Shown here: positions 1 through 8,023 of the stretch, piece after piece
How positions within the stretch are numbered: position 1 is the stretch's first letter
Layout of the letters: the number at the start of each line of letters is the position of its first letter
Assembly: GCF_013303125.1 (NCBI RefSeq)
Contig: NZ_JABTTE010000008.1
Coordinates: 1-64,000 of the forward strand
Length of the DNA: 64,000 bases
Source: Calidifontibacillus erzurumensis
GTDB lineage: Bacteria > Bacillota > Bacilli > Bacillales > Bacillaceae_J
Direction of reading: 5' to 3'
The notes under the pieces: generated by a model
Seen by the model: the letters and a program-made list of their open reading frames with translations, nothing else
Databases searched by the model: none
What the model was told of the DNA's origin: nothing
Translations under genes and position numbers: made by a program

Positions 1-70
1 ATTGAAAATCCTTACTCAAAAATTGACTTGGCCGTTGAATGAAACATTCAACATTGCCGCACGCTTGACA

Positions 71-93
71 TTTTGTTTAGTTTTCAAAGATCA
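71..93 (-). promoter_or_regulatory. rRNA operon leader with boxA-like antitermination element
   Basis: Read on the minus strand this gives TGATCTTTGAAAACT followed by AAACAAAA. This is the boxA-like segment found in Bacillus rrn leaders just before the 16S gene. It follows two tandem rrn-type promoters and leads off the left edge, so a 16S rRNA gene probably begins just outside the window. No 16S sequence itself is visible. Confidence 0.75.
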
Positions 94-127
94 TCTAAAT
101 GATATGGTCATTGTTTGCGACACTTAT

Positions 128-156
128 ATATTACTATGCCTCTTCACAGAAGTCAA
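128..156 (-). promoter_or_regulatory. rRNA operon promoter P2
   Basis: On the minus strand, TTGACT is followed by a 17-bp spacer and TAATAT. It lies directly upstream of the boxA-like leader. Tandem P1/P2 promoters are usual for Bacillus rrn operons. Confidence 0.8.
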
Positions 157-212
157 CACTTTTTATCATTAATTAAATCTTATTTTTCTGTTGTCTCAAT
201 AGCGACCTTAAT

Positions 213-241
213 AATATATCATGATTCAAAATACAAATCAA
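213..241 (-). promoter_or_regulatory. rRNA operon promoter P1
   Basis: On the minus strand, TTGATT is followed by a 17-bp spacer and TATATT, about 85 bp upstream of P2. The downstream context AAGGTCGCT resembles rrn start regions. Confidence 0.7.
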
Positions 242-640
242 CAATAAAATATATAGTTTTATTTCAACAAGGAAAATGTATACAATTTCAATTTGCCGCC
301 TAATTCCCTTTTTAATGCACGATAATCGACGCAGAACATTTCTTCATGACACCTTGGAACAACTGTCAGGATAGCATTCACTCAAAATTACATAGATCAA
401 ATTTCCTTTAAAGCAAACTTTCAATTAATTTGCTTAATCCAAAATCTAAAAAGCGGAAACTTAGTGGAACTCTTATTTTCTAAAAAGAATGAATTTAAAA
501 AGTTTCGTCCATATTAGCGAAGAAAGGCAAATATGGAAAATATAACAAAGAAATGCCTATAAAGAGCAACAGAGCACCATTAAATTCTTTATATTTCTCC
601 TATTCAATTAGTTAATCAGATTAATTATTTCTAAAAATTC
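242..640. other. AT-rich gap with no recognised gene
   Basis: Between the rRNA promoters and the promoter at 662 I see no open frame with a ribosome binding site, no tRNA and no strong hairpin. Upstream rrn activating sequences could lie here but none is identifiable by eye. Confidence 0.5.
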
Positions 641-651
641 CGATTTTTTAT

Positions 652-690
652 TGGTAACGCTTTCAAAAACCTGGAATAAAATGTTATAAT
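652..690 (+). promoter_or_regulatory. Promoter with overlapping cre-like site
   Basis: TTCAAA (662-667), a 17-bp spacer and TATAAT (685-690) precede the small gene at 751. TGGTAACGCTTTCA (652-665) overlaps the -35 box and matches the CcpA catabolite-responsive element TGWAANCGNTNWCA with two mismatches. Catabolite control is inferred. Confidence 0.5.
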
Positions 691-750
691 CATAATATAC
701 ATTTATTAAACTTTTTTATTTAGAAAGTAATATAAAGGAGCGAATGAAAA

Positions 751-876
751 ATGATTAGAAATATAATAAGTTATGTAATCCCGTTCGCAGGTTTATTAGG
801 TTTAATGTTTACTTTCTATTTTCTGGATAAAAATGTTGCACCTACGAAAGATGAACCAGAAAATTCATTAGAATAA
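751..876 (+). CDS. 41-residue membrane protein, unknown function
   Basis: An ATG frame of 41 codons lies 10 bases after a good AAAGGAG site and ends just before a strong hairpin. The product has one predicted membrane segment (about residues 5-25) followed by a short charged tail ending NSLE. I do not recognise the family. The promoter, ribosome binding site and terminator make a real small gene likely. The cre-like site over its promoter suggests control by carbon source. Confidence 0.6.
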   Translation: MIRNIISYVIPFAGLLGLMFTFYFLDKNVAPTKDEPENSLE

Positions 877-934
877 GGAAGGCTGGTATTTCCTTAAGAA
901 AATATTTTTTGACCAGCCTTTCCTTATATTTTTT
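877..934. terminator. Bidirectional hairpin terminator
   Basis: GGAAGGCTGGT pairs with ACCAGCCTTTCC and T-rich sequence follows. It sits between two convergent genes (small membrane protein, plus strand; secreted hypothetical, minus strand). Confidence 0.65.
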
Positions 935-958
935 TGATTAAAAAACTTGTTATTCATA

Positions 959-1384
959 TTATTTTCTATATATAACATAAAATGGTCTCTTATCAGATTG
1001 ACCGTTTTGACCAATTGCCTCCACTACAATAAATTGCAGGAGATTCTCTTTCCCATAAAAGAAGGTTGTAGACCATCCATCACTTTTATCTCGATCTATA
1101 CTAATCAGTTTTCTATGTTCCCACGAATCTTGCCATGATTTATTTTTGACGGGTACAGTCCAAAATCTGACTTCCTTCGTATTAATTGCTTCTACTTCTA
1201 TAAGTAATTCACCATTTGAATGTTGTCGTAATGTCACCCATTGATTAACCATCGGTACTGGACTTGTTTTAATATCGATCACTTTCGGATTTAAAACATT
1301 TTTTTCATCATTACTTGCTGAAAATTCAAAGGAAAATATGCAAAATATCGCCAAAGCCAATAATAATGAAAGAAATGACTTCAT
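959..1384 (-). CDS. Secreted hypothetical protein, 141 aa
   Basis: The N-terminus (MKSFLSLLLALAIFC, then a small-residue region near SASN) is a typical Sec signal peptide, so the mature 115-120 residue protein should be exported. The remainder is rich in Trp and charged residues and looks like a small beta-sandwich, but I recognise no family motif and see no lipobox cysteine. It is convergent with the 41-residue gene and has no operon partner. No function is assigned. Confidence 0.6.
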   Translation of the reverse strand: MKSFLSLLLALAIFCIFSFEFSASNDEKNVLNPKVIDIKTSPVPMVNQWVTLRQHSNGELLIEVEAINTKEVRFWTVPVKNKSWQDSWEHRKLISIDRDKSDGWSTTFFYGKENLLQFIVVEAIGQNGQSDKRPFYVIYRK

Positions 1385-1576
1385 TTAACTACACACTCCT
1401 TTATGAACAGTGTTTAGTGTTATTTTACCTTACTGTCATTTTAAAATTCCTTTACCAAATTAATAATAATGATCGTTTATCCATATATAAGATACCTTTT
1501 ATGACCTAAATTATTTATAGAAAAATAACAGCAATTGGAAGTTGTTTAGCCAGATTTAAACCCTTAACTTTAGTGC

Positions 1577-1605
1577 TTTACAATTTCATTTTTAGATATT
1601 AAAAT
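1577..1605 (+). promoter_or_regulatory. Promoter of tRNA-Ala
   Basis: TTTACA (1577-1582), a 17-bp spacer and TAAAAT (1600-1605) lie about 40 bp before the mature tRNA 5' end. Confidence 0.6.
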
Positions 1606-1644
1606 GTTTAATGTGTTTAGTGAATAGGATTTAACTAAATTTAT

Positions 1645-1717
<73 letters not shown>

Positions 1718-1750
1718 TTATCTTAAATGGTAACGTGATTGAACATCTTA

Positions 1751-1785
1751 GACCGCCTTTCTAAAAGGAAAGGTGGTCTTTTTTA
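1751..1785 (+). terminator. Rho-independent terminator of tRNA-Ala
   Basis: GACCGCCTTTC (1751-1761) pairs with GAAAGGTGGTC (1768-1778) and is followed by a T run. Confidence 0.85.
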
Positions 1786-2053
1786 TTTTTTCATTGCATT
1801 GTTTCAGGTCTTGAAGGGCAATTTATGACGAAAATATTATTAAAAAACTTTGTATAAATTGACAGCATAAATCAAAAATATACAACATACCTAGAAAATA
1901 GTTTGTTTCCTCATTCATCCCAAAAATGATACAAAATATTGTATAAGATTACTTATTACATGTATCTAGTTCAGTCAATATTTTTGGAATGAATTCCTTT
2001 TATTTCCATGAAAATAAAAAAAAAAAACATTAAACCATATTTAAAGATTTATA

Positions 2054-2770
2054 TTATTTAAGAAGAGGCTTCGGTTGAGCTAAAAGGTAGCCTTGACAGA
2101 TATCTACTCCTAACAATTTTGCAATAGATAAATCTGTTTCATGTTCAATACCTGTTAGAATCACTTTTATACCTACGTGGTGAGCGTATTGAATAAGCGA
2201 TTTAATCATCTGTTGTTTTTTATCTGAGCTTGACAAATTTCTTGAAAAAAATTGATCAAGTTTAATAAAATTTGGTTCTAATTCAATAATCATATCTAAT
2301 GATGACCATCCTTTACCAATCTCATCTATAGCAATCAGATACCCAAGGTCTTTAAGTAGATTTATCCTTTCTTTTAGTAGCAAAAAATTCTCAACATAAT
2401 CCGTATTGACAATTTCAAAAACAATCATTTGCCTTTTGCTGTTAAACTGCTTACTCATCTTATTTATAAAACTAGGAAAACTTTGATGCAATATCGTTGA
2501 TGGAAATATATTAATAAACAAAAAGTATGTAATTAAGATTTCTTCATTAAAAAACGTTTGCAGCACTTTTGAAATCGATTTCGTTTCTAATTCAAAAAGT
2601 TTATTCACAATTTTTGCCTGCCGAAATATCATGTCCGCTTCCCCAAATTCTGAGCGCAAGTAAATTTCGGCACCAATTTTTGACCAATCTTTAGTATTGT
2701 ATAAGGCTTGTGAATAGTGATAGAAACGATCTTCCTCGATTAATTTCTCCAAGGCTAATGTTGTACTCAT
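2054..2770 (-). CDS. Degenerate EAL-domain protein
   Basis: The 238-residue product is a lone EAL-type (cyclic di-GMP phosphodiesterase) fold. The signature strands are recognisable but altered: AEIYLRSEF replaces the EALLRW motif, FEIVN replaces ELTE, IDEIGKGWSSL replaces DDFGTGYSSL, IKLDQFF matches KIDRSF, LTGIEHE replaces AEGVET, and CQGYLLAQP matches the C-terminal QGY motif. Some metal ligands are kept (E, N, D, K, Q) but the AEGVE glutamate and second DD aspartate are changed, so activity is doubtful and a c-di-GMP binding role is possible. Monocistronic, with a good RBS. Confidence 0.75.
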   Translation of the reverse strand: MSTTLALEKLIEEDRFYHYSQALYNTKDWSKIGAEIYLRSEFGEADMIFRQAKIVNKLFELETKSISKVLQTFFNEEILITYFLFINIFPSTILHQSFPSFINKMSKQFNSKRQMIVFEIVNTDYVENFLLLKERINLLKDLGYLIAIDEIGKGWSSLDMIIELEPNFIKLDQFFSRNLSSSDKKQQMIKSLIQYAHHVGIKVILTGIEHETDLSIAKLLGVDICQGYLLAQPKPLLK

Positions 2771-3124
2771 TGTTTTTGCTCCTTTTGCACAGCGCCATTT
2801 TTAATAGATATTTTACCTCATTTGGATACTAAATTGTATATTATAAAAATATTCAAACAATTTATTATTATCTTTTATAGATTTTAGTAACCTCTTAAAT
2901 TAAAAACTATTAAAACAAAGAAATCTATAGGAAAATTTGTAGAATATTGACGAAAAATACAATAAATGGGCCTTTATTCTAAATTGATAAATTTATGGAA
3001 AATATCCAACTATTCCAATTTATCTTTAAGAATATCCTAATATTTTCCAATATTCAATTCCTTCAATCACAAAATCAGGGGAAATTTTACAAATTTTCAA
3101 TCAAACAAGTTTTTTTAATTTCTC
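2771..3124. other. AT-rich intergenic gap
   Basis: This stretch lies between the divergent EAL gene and the S-box promoter. It is very A/T-rich with several ATATT-type repeats. I see no gene or strong hairpin. Confidence 0.5.
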
Positions 3125-3153
3125 TTGTCATACCATTCAATATGTACTAAAAT
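3125..3153 (+). promoter_or_regulatory. Promoter of the metI S-box leader
   Basis: TTGTCA (3125-3130), a 17-bp spacer and TAAAAT (3148-3153), about 40 bp before the S-box P1 helix. Confidence 0.75.
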
Positions 3154-3192
3154 AAGGTCATTATTATATTTTCCGAAAATTTCATACTTATT

Positions 3193-3298
3193 TTCTTATC
3201 CAGAGAGATGGAGGGATTGGCCCAATGAAGTCTCAGCAACCGGTCGAAGCAGACACGGTGCTAATTCCAATAGGTAGTTTAAGCCTTGAAGATAAGAA
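3193..3298 (+). promoter_or_regulatory. SAM-I (S-box) riboswitch upstream of metI-metC
   Basis: The P1 strands TTCTTATC (3193-3200) and GATAAGAA (3291-3298) close an element with the hallmark S-box segments AGAGAGATGGAGGGA, GAAGTCTCAGCAACC and CGGTGCTAATTCC. SAM binding is expected to stabilise the anti-antiterminator so that the terminator at 3316 forms when methionine/SAM is plentiful. Confidence 0.95.
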
Positions 3299-3315
3299 GA
3301 AAGTTTTCATACAAA

Positions 3316-3348
3316 GGGAGCCTTCTTCTTATGAAGGCTCCTTTTTTA
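3316..3348 (+). terminator. S-box expression-platform terminator
   Basis: GGAGCCTTC (3317-3325) pairs with GAAGGCTCC (3333-3341), followed by six T, between the aptamer and metI. Confidence 0.9.
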
Positions 3349-3379
3349 CCCTGATTTATTTATGAAAGGGCTGAAGAAT

Positions 3380-4483
3380 ATGCAAAAAAATCATTTAGAA
3401 ACGATATTAGTACAATTAGGGAATAAAGCTGATCAAAAGACTGGGGCTGTCAATCCACCGATCTATTTGTCAACTGCATATCAGCATAGCGGTCTTGGCC
3501 AATCAACTGGTTATGACTACACCCGTACAAAAAATCCGACTAGATCGATTTTGGAAGAAGGAATTGCGCGTTTAGAAAACGGTGAACGTGGTTTTGCCTG
3601 TAGTTCAGGAATGAGTGCGATCCAACTCGTTCTTTCTCTATTCAGCGCCGGTGATGAATTGCTAGTTTCCGATGACGTTTATGGGGGGACTTATCGGTTA
3701 TTTGAAAGTTACAAAAAGCTTTATCACTTAAAAGCAACCTACACAAATTTTGTTGATGAACAAAAAACGGAAACATTAATAAATGAAAATACAAAAGCAA
3801 TCTTTATAGAAACACCAACAAATCCGCTAATGCAAGAAATCGATATCGAGAAACTTGCAGCTTTTGCTAAAAAGCACAGCTTATTACTAATTGTTGACAA
3901 TACATTTTACACTCCTTATTTTCAGCAGCCGCTAAATCTTGGTGCAGATATCGTCGTACATAGCGCCACGAAATATATCGGTGGACATAATGACGTGCTT
4001 GCCGGTCTAGTCGTTGCAAAAGGGAAAGAAATCTGCGAAAAACTGGAATTTTACCATAATGCAATTGGAGCAGTTTTATCTCCTTTTGATTCATGGTTGC
4101 TTATTAGAGGACTAAAAACACTTCATTTACGGATGAAGCAGCATGAAGAAAATGCGAAAAAAATCGCATCCTACTTAGAACAAAGTCCATTCGTTACAGA
4201 TGTTTTATACCCTGGAAAAGGCGGCATGCTCTCCTTTAGGTTGAAAGACAGCCAATGGGTGGCTCCATTTTTAGAAAATTTAAAACTTATTTCGTTTGCA
4301 GAAAGCTTAGGCGGAGTTGAAAGTTTCATTACTTATCCAGCTACTCAGACACACGCAGACATTCCGCAAGAAGAACGAAATCGACGAGGCATTTGTGACA
4401 GGCTCTTACGCTTTTCTGTTGGAATTGAAAACGCTGAAGATTTAATCGCTGATTTAGAACAAGTTTTCAAAACATTAGTATAG
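3380..4483 (+). CDS. metI: Cystathionine gamma-synthase / O-acetylhomoserine thiolyase
   Basis: The 367-residue PLP enzyme of the Cys/Met metabolism family makes cystathionine (or homocysteine) from an acylated homoserine in methionine synthesis. The substrate loop YDYTRTKNPTR, the FACSSGMSAI region and the PLP-lysine motif HSATKY are visible. I place the start at 3380 because an AAAGGG site lies 9 bases before it; an upstream in-frame ATG at 3362 has no site. S-box control and a 13-bp gap to metC match the B. subtilis metIC operon. Confidence 0.92.
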   Translation: MQKNHLETILVQLGNKADQKTGAVNPPIYLSTAYQHSGLGQSTGYDYTRTKNPTRSILEEGIARLENGERGFACSSGMSAIQLVLSLFSAGDELLVSDDVYGGTYRLFESYKKLYHLKATYTNFVDEQKTETLINENTKAIFIETPTNPLMQEIDIEKLAAFAKKHSLLLIVDNTFYTPYFQQPLNLGADIVVHSATKYIGGHNDVLAGLVVAKGKEICEKLEFYHNAIGAVLSPFDSWLLIRGLKTLHLRMKQHEENAKKIASYLEQSPFVTDVLYPGKGGMLSFRLKDSQWVAPFLENLKLISFAESLGGVESFITYPATQTHADIPQEERNRRGICDRLLRFSVGIENAEDLIADLEQVFKTLV

Positions 4484-4496
4484 GAGGCTTGCGCCG

Positions 4497-5678
4497 ATGA
4501 ATCAATATAACGATCAAATTGAAACGAAATTAATCCACCGTCAAATTAGTGATGGTGAGTTGAAAACAGGTGCTGTCAATGTACCGATTTATCTTTCATC
4601 AACATTCCACCAATCTAGTTTTGATGAATTCGGTCCATTCGACTATAGTCGGTCTGGCAATCCAACCCGGCAAGTATTAGAACAAAAAATCGCAGAATTG
4701 GAAAGAGGTACGAAAGGATTTGCCTTCTCTTCAGGAATGGCAGCCATTTCATCAGCATTTATGCTTCTTTCTACAGGTGATCATGTGCTCATTACCGAAG
4801 ATGTGTACGGAGGAACTTACCGTTTTATCACAAACATATTAACAAAATTTGGAATTGAGCATACATTTGTCGACATGACTGATCTAAATGCTATTGAACA
4901 GGCTATTCGCCCAAATACAAAAGTCATATATATGGAAACACCATCCAACCCTTGTTTGCGAATTACTGATATAGAAACAGTTGTAAAACTCTCTAAAGCA
5001 AACAATTGCTTAACTTTTCTTGATAACACGTTTATGACTCCTTTTTTCCAAAATCCTTTGGAACTAGGTGTGGATGTTGTATTGCATAGTGCAACAAAAT
5101 TTTTGTCAGGTCACAGCGACATTCTTGCTGGTCTTGCAGTAACAAAAGATGAGGAACTTGGTGAAAGATTGGGATATATTCAAAATTCTTTCGGGGCAAT
5201 ATTAGGTGTTCAAGACTCTTATCAATTAATTCAAGGAATCAAAACATTAGGAATCCGACTAAAACAGTCCTCTGATTCAGCACAGCTTATTGCCAACTAT
5301 TTAAATAATCATCCTTTTGTTGAAGAAGTTTTTTATCCAGGATTGCCTTTTCACCCTGGACGTGACATTCATCAAAAACAAGCGAGGGGATTTGGGGCAG
5401 TGTTGTCGTTCCGTTTGCCTAACAGGGAAGCTGCAAAAGCATTCGTCGAACATGTACGGATTCCTGTTTTTGCCGTCAGCCTTGGTGCTGTTGAATCAAT
5501 TCTTTCTTATCCAACAACAATGTCCCATGCAGCTATGCCAAAAGAAGAAAGAGAAAGAAGAGGGATTACCGATGGGCTGCTACGTCTTTCCGTCGGCCTT
5601 GAACATGTTGATGATTTAATTCGAGACCTAGATCAAGCATTACAGAAAGCTCGACGTATTCATACTCCTGCATTTTAA
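4497..5678 (+). CDS. metC: Cystathionine beta-lyase
   Basis: The 393-residue paralogue of the preceding enzyme is expected to cleave cystathionine to homocysteine, pyruvate and ammonia. Visible are FDYSRSGNPTR near the N-terminus, the PLP-lysine motif HSATKF, and the SLGAVESILSYP region typical of the family. AGGAGG lies 10 bases upstream. It is co-transcribed with metI under the S-box. Exact substrate preference within this family cannot be fixed from sequence alone; the operon context makes metC the best call. Confidence 0.9.
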   Translation: MNQYNDQIETKLIHRQISDGELKTGAVNVPIYLSSTFHQSSFDEFGPFDYSRSGNPTRQVLEQKIAELERGTKGFAFSSGMAAISSAFMLLSTGDHVLITEDVYGGTYRFITNILTKFGIEHTFVDMTDLNAIEQAIRPNTKVIYMETPSNPCLRITDIETVVKLSKANNCLTFLDNTFMTPFFQNPLELGVDVVLHSATKFLSGHSDILAGLAVTKDEELGERLGYIQNSFGAILGVQDSYQLIQGIKTLGIRLKQSSDSAQLIANYLNNHPFVEEVFYPGLPFHPGRDIHQKQARGFGAVLSFRLPNREAAKAFVEHVRIPVFAVSLGAVESILSYPTTMSHAAMPKEERERRGITDGLLRLSVGLEHVDDLIRDLDQALQKARRIHTPAF

Positions 5679-5697
5679 TGATAGCTTACAAAGGTTT

Positions 5698-5726
5698 CAG
5701 TCCGAATCTAGAACGGATTCGGACTG
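5698..5726. terminator. Hairpin after metC
   Basis: CAGTCCGAATC (5698-5708) and GATTCGGACTG (5716-5726) form a perfect 11-bp stem with a 7-base loop. No T run follows, so it may act as an RNA-stabilising 3' end as much as a terminator. Confidence 0.5.
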
Positions 5727-5833
5727 AGATGATTGTACTTGACTATAAGTAAAAAGGATGCTTTTTAGCTCTAGATAGAAAAACAGGCATTAAATATTTG
5801 TTTTAACGCCAGTGGAGTAACTCAATACTATTA

Positions 5834-7297
5834 TTAAACAGACTGCAAATATTTATCTTCTTGGTCTTTTTGTTTTTTCATTAAAAGTTCTTTGCCTGCG
5901 ATGCCTGGTTTTGTCATTTCATGGGGCTGCAAAATGACATTCAGTTCTTCCGCTGTTAGAACACCACGCTCAAGAACAATGTCCCTAACTGGCCGCTTTG
6001 TATCAATTGCCTCTTTGGCAATTGATGCAGCTGTTTCATAACCGACATGCGGATTAATCGCCGTAATGATACCAACGCTATGCTCAACATATTCTCGTAA
6101 TTTTTCTCTATTGGCAGTAATGCCGCTTAAACAATACTTGCGGAAGACTGTGAACACGTTTGCCATAATTTTGATCGATTGAAGCAAATTGAAAACAATC
6201 ACTGGCTCCATGACATTTAATTCAAATTGGCCTGCTTCACAAGCCATGCTGATTGTTAAGTCATTACCAGCAACTTGGAAGGCGCATTGATTAACAACTT
6301 CAGCCATTACCGGATTTACTTTACCTGGCATAATTGAAGAACCAGGTTGACGTGCAGGTAAATTAATTTCGTTAAAACCACAACGCGGTCCGGATGCCAT
6401 CATCCGCAAATCGTTTGCAACTTTTGACATGTTCAACATGCAAGTCTTCAACGCTGCTGAAACTTCCAAATAACAATCCGTATTTTGCGTACCGTCAACT
6501 AAGTTTTCCGTACCTTTAATAGGCTGGCCGCTAAACTCTGCAATAAAACGAACCACTTTGTCAATATAATCAGGATCTGCATTTAAGCCAGTTCCAACTG
6601 CTGTTGCCCCCATATTCACTTCATACAAGGACTCGCGTGTTCTTTTGATGCGTGCAATATCTCGCTGTAACACTCTTGCATAAGCTGCAAATTCTTGTCC
6701 CAATCGAATCGGCACAGCATCTTGCAAATGAGTTCTTCCCATTTTAATAACATCATCAAATTCTTTAGCTTTTAACAAAAATTCACTATGAAGCTCTTCC
6801 AATACTTCAATTAGTTTATTCAATGTCGTTAATAGAGCCAAATGAATTGCCGTAGGAAATGCATCATTTGTTGACTGTGACATATTTACATGGGAATTTG
6901 GACTAATTACTTTATAATTCCCTTTTTGTTCACCGATGATTTCCAATGCGCGATTAGCGATTACTTCATTCGTATTCATATTTATTGACGTTCCTGCTCC
7001 ACCCTGAATTGGATCTACAATAAATTGATCATGCCATTTCCCAGCAATAATTTCATCGGCAGCTTGGACAATAGCCATCGCAATTTTATAATCTAATTGA
7101 CCGATTTCTAGATTAGCAAGGGCAGCACTTTTTTTAACAATGGCCATTGCTTGAATTAACGCTTCATCTATCCGATAACCGGTAATTGGAAAATTTTCAA
7201 CTGCTCGCATTGTTTGTATCCCATAATAAGCATTTTTGGGAATTTCCTTTTCACCAAGAAAATCTCTTTCAATGCGAAACTGTACATTCGTGCTCAT
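5834..7297 (-). CDS. aspA: Aspartate ammonia-lyase
   Basis: The 487-residue aspartase/fumarase superfamily enzyme deaminates L-aspartate to fumarate. The family signature GSSIMPGKVNP is present, together with MGRTHLQDAVP and the NMNTNEV segment, which favour aspartase over fumarase. It is slightly longer than usual aspartases at the C-terminus (KQKDQEDKYLQSV). AAGGAG precedes the ATG. Monocistronic with its own promoter. Fumarate produced under anaerobiosis could feed respiration, which would fit the denitrifying context. Confidence 0.92.
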   Translation of the reverse strand: MSTNVQFRIERDFLGEKEIPKNAYYGIQTMRAVENFPITGYRIDEALIQAMAIVKKSAALANLEIGQLDYKIAMAIVQAADEIIAGKWHDQFIVDPIQGGAGTSINMNTNEVIANRALEIIGEQKGNYKVISPNSHVNMSQSTNDAFPTAIHLALLTTLNKLIEVLEELHSEFLLKAKEFDDVIKMGRTHLQDAVPIRLGQEFAAYARVLQRDIARIKRTRESLYEVNMGATAVGTGLNADPDYIDKVVRFIAEFSGQPIKGTENLVDGTQNTDCYLEVSAALKTCMLNMSKVANDLRMMASGPRCGFNEINLPARQPGSSIMPGKVNPVMAEVVNQCAFQVAGNDLTISMACEAGQFELNVMEPVIVFNLLQSIKIMANVFTVFRKYCLSGITANREKLREYVEHSVGIITAINPHVGYETAASIAKEAIDTKRPVRDIVLERGVLTAEELNVILQPHEMTKPGIAGKELLMKKQKDQEDKYLQSV

Positions 7298-7335
7298 TAA
7301 AAAGCCTCTCCTTTTTTTATAATAAGATCAATAAA

Positions 7336-7364
7336 ACTATATTAAAATATGAAAACCTTTTCAA
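7336..7364 (-). promoter_or_regulatory. Promoter of aspA
   Basis: On the minus strand, TTGAAA, a 17-bp spacer and TATAGT lie about 40 bp upstream of the aspA start. Confidence 0.65.
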
Positions 7365-7563
7365 TATCATTATACTATTTTAATTAAATAAAACTACAGC
7401 AATTTTAATTATTTTTACCGTTTATAATATGTTTTAATTTTCAAAATAAAATGCTATTTTTATAAAATAATGGAAAAGTCGACAAGTCTGAAAATGTTAA
7501 ACTGCATTTAAACCATATGTAAAAATTTACAATTTTAAAAGTTTAACAGATAATTGGATATTT

Positions 7564-7791
7564 ATGGTAAGATTTTGTTATTTAGGGGGGAGCTCATCGG
7601 AAATTAATTCATACCTTATTCGATTTGCAGTCACAATAATAGTTATTTTTGGTGGCATTTTTACTATTCGATATTTTAAAACAGGGGAGCTTCTATTGGA
7701 CCAAATCATTGGGGCTTTAATAGGTGTTATATTACTAATTGGAGCCTACATTTGGAGAAATATAAGAAAAAAAATGGATCAGTCGAAATAG
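7564..7791 (+). CDS. Small two-helix membrane protein, start uncertain
   Basis: The frame gives up to 75 residues with two hydrophobic segments (about 18-37 and 46-64) and a basic C-terminus (RNIRKKMDQSK). I do not recognise it. The ATG at 7564 has no ribosome binding site, while an AGGGGGGAG tract lies inside the frame near 7584-7592. The true start may therefore be a rare codon (for example ATT at about 7603), leaving about 62 residues and both helices. Confidence 0.45.
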   Translation: MVRFCYLGGSSSEINSYLIRFAVTIIVIFGGIFTIRYFKTGELLLDQIIGALIGVILLIGAYIWRNIRKKMDQSK

Positions 7792-7949
7792 TATAACGTG
7801 TTTTTTAAGAATAAAACTGTTCGTAACATTAAACTATAAAATTTACTAGTCCATCCAGTGAGGTCGTTGTTTAAGGAATTCAGTTCGGTTGTTAAAGGTT
7901 ATCAAAATATAATTGACATGATAGAGTAATCATAAAACTGGTAAATAAA

Positions 7950-8005
7950 CTTTAAGTTGGTTGGAATCAAGGTGGGCGCACCTTAATCCCGACCAACTTA
8001 AACTA
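7950..8005 (-). terminator. Hairpin downstream of ppdK
   Basis: AAGTTGGT and ACCAACTT enclose an inner AAGGTG/CACCTT stem about 20 bases past the ppdK stop. The downstream T content is modest. Confidence 0.5.
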
Positions 8006-8023
8006 TATTTAACTATCAAATTT

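Noticed and set aside
115-303. 62-codon plus-strand frame
   Set aside because: It lies antisense over the tandem rRNA promoters, has no ribosome binding site and looks like chance.
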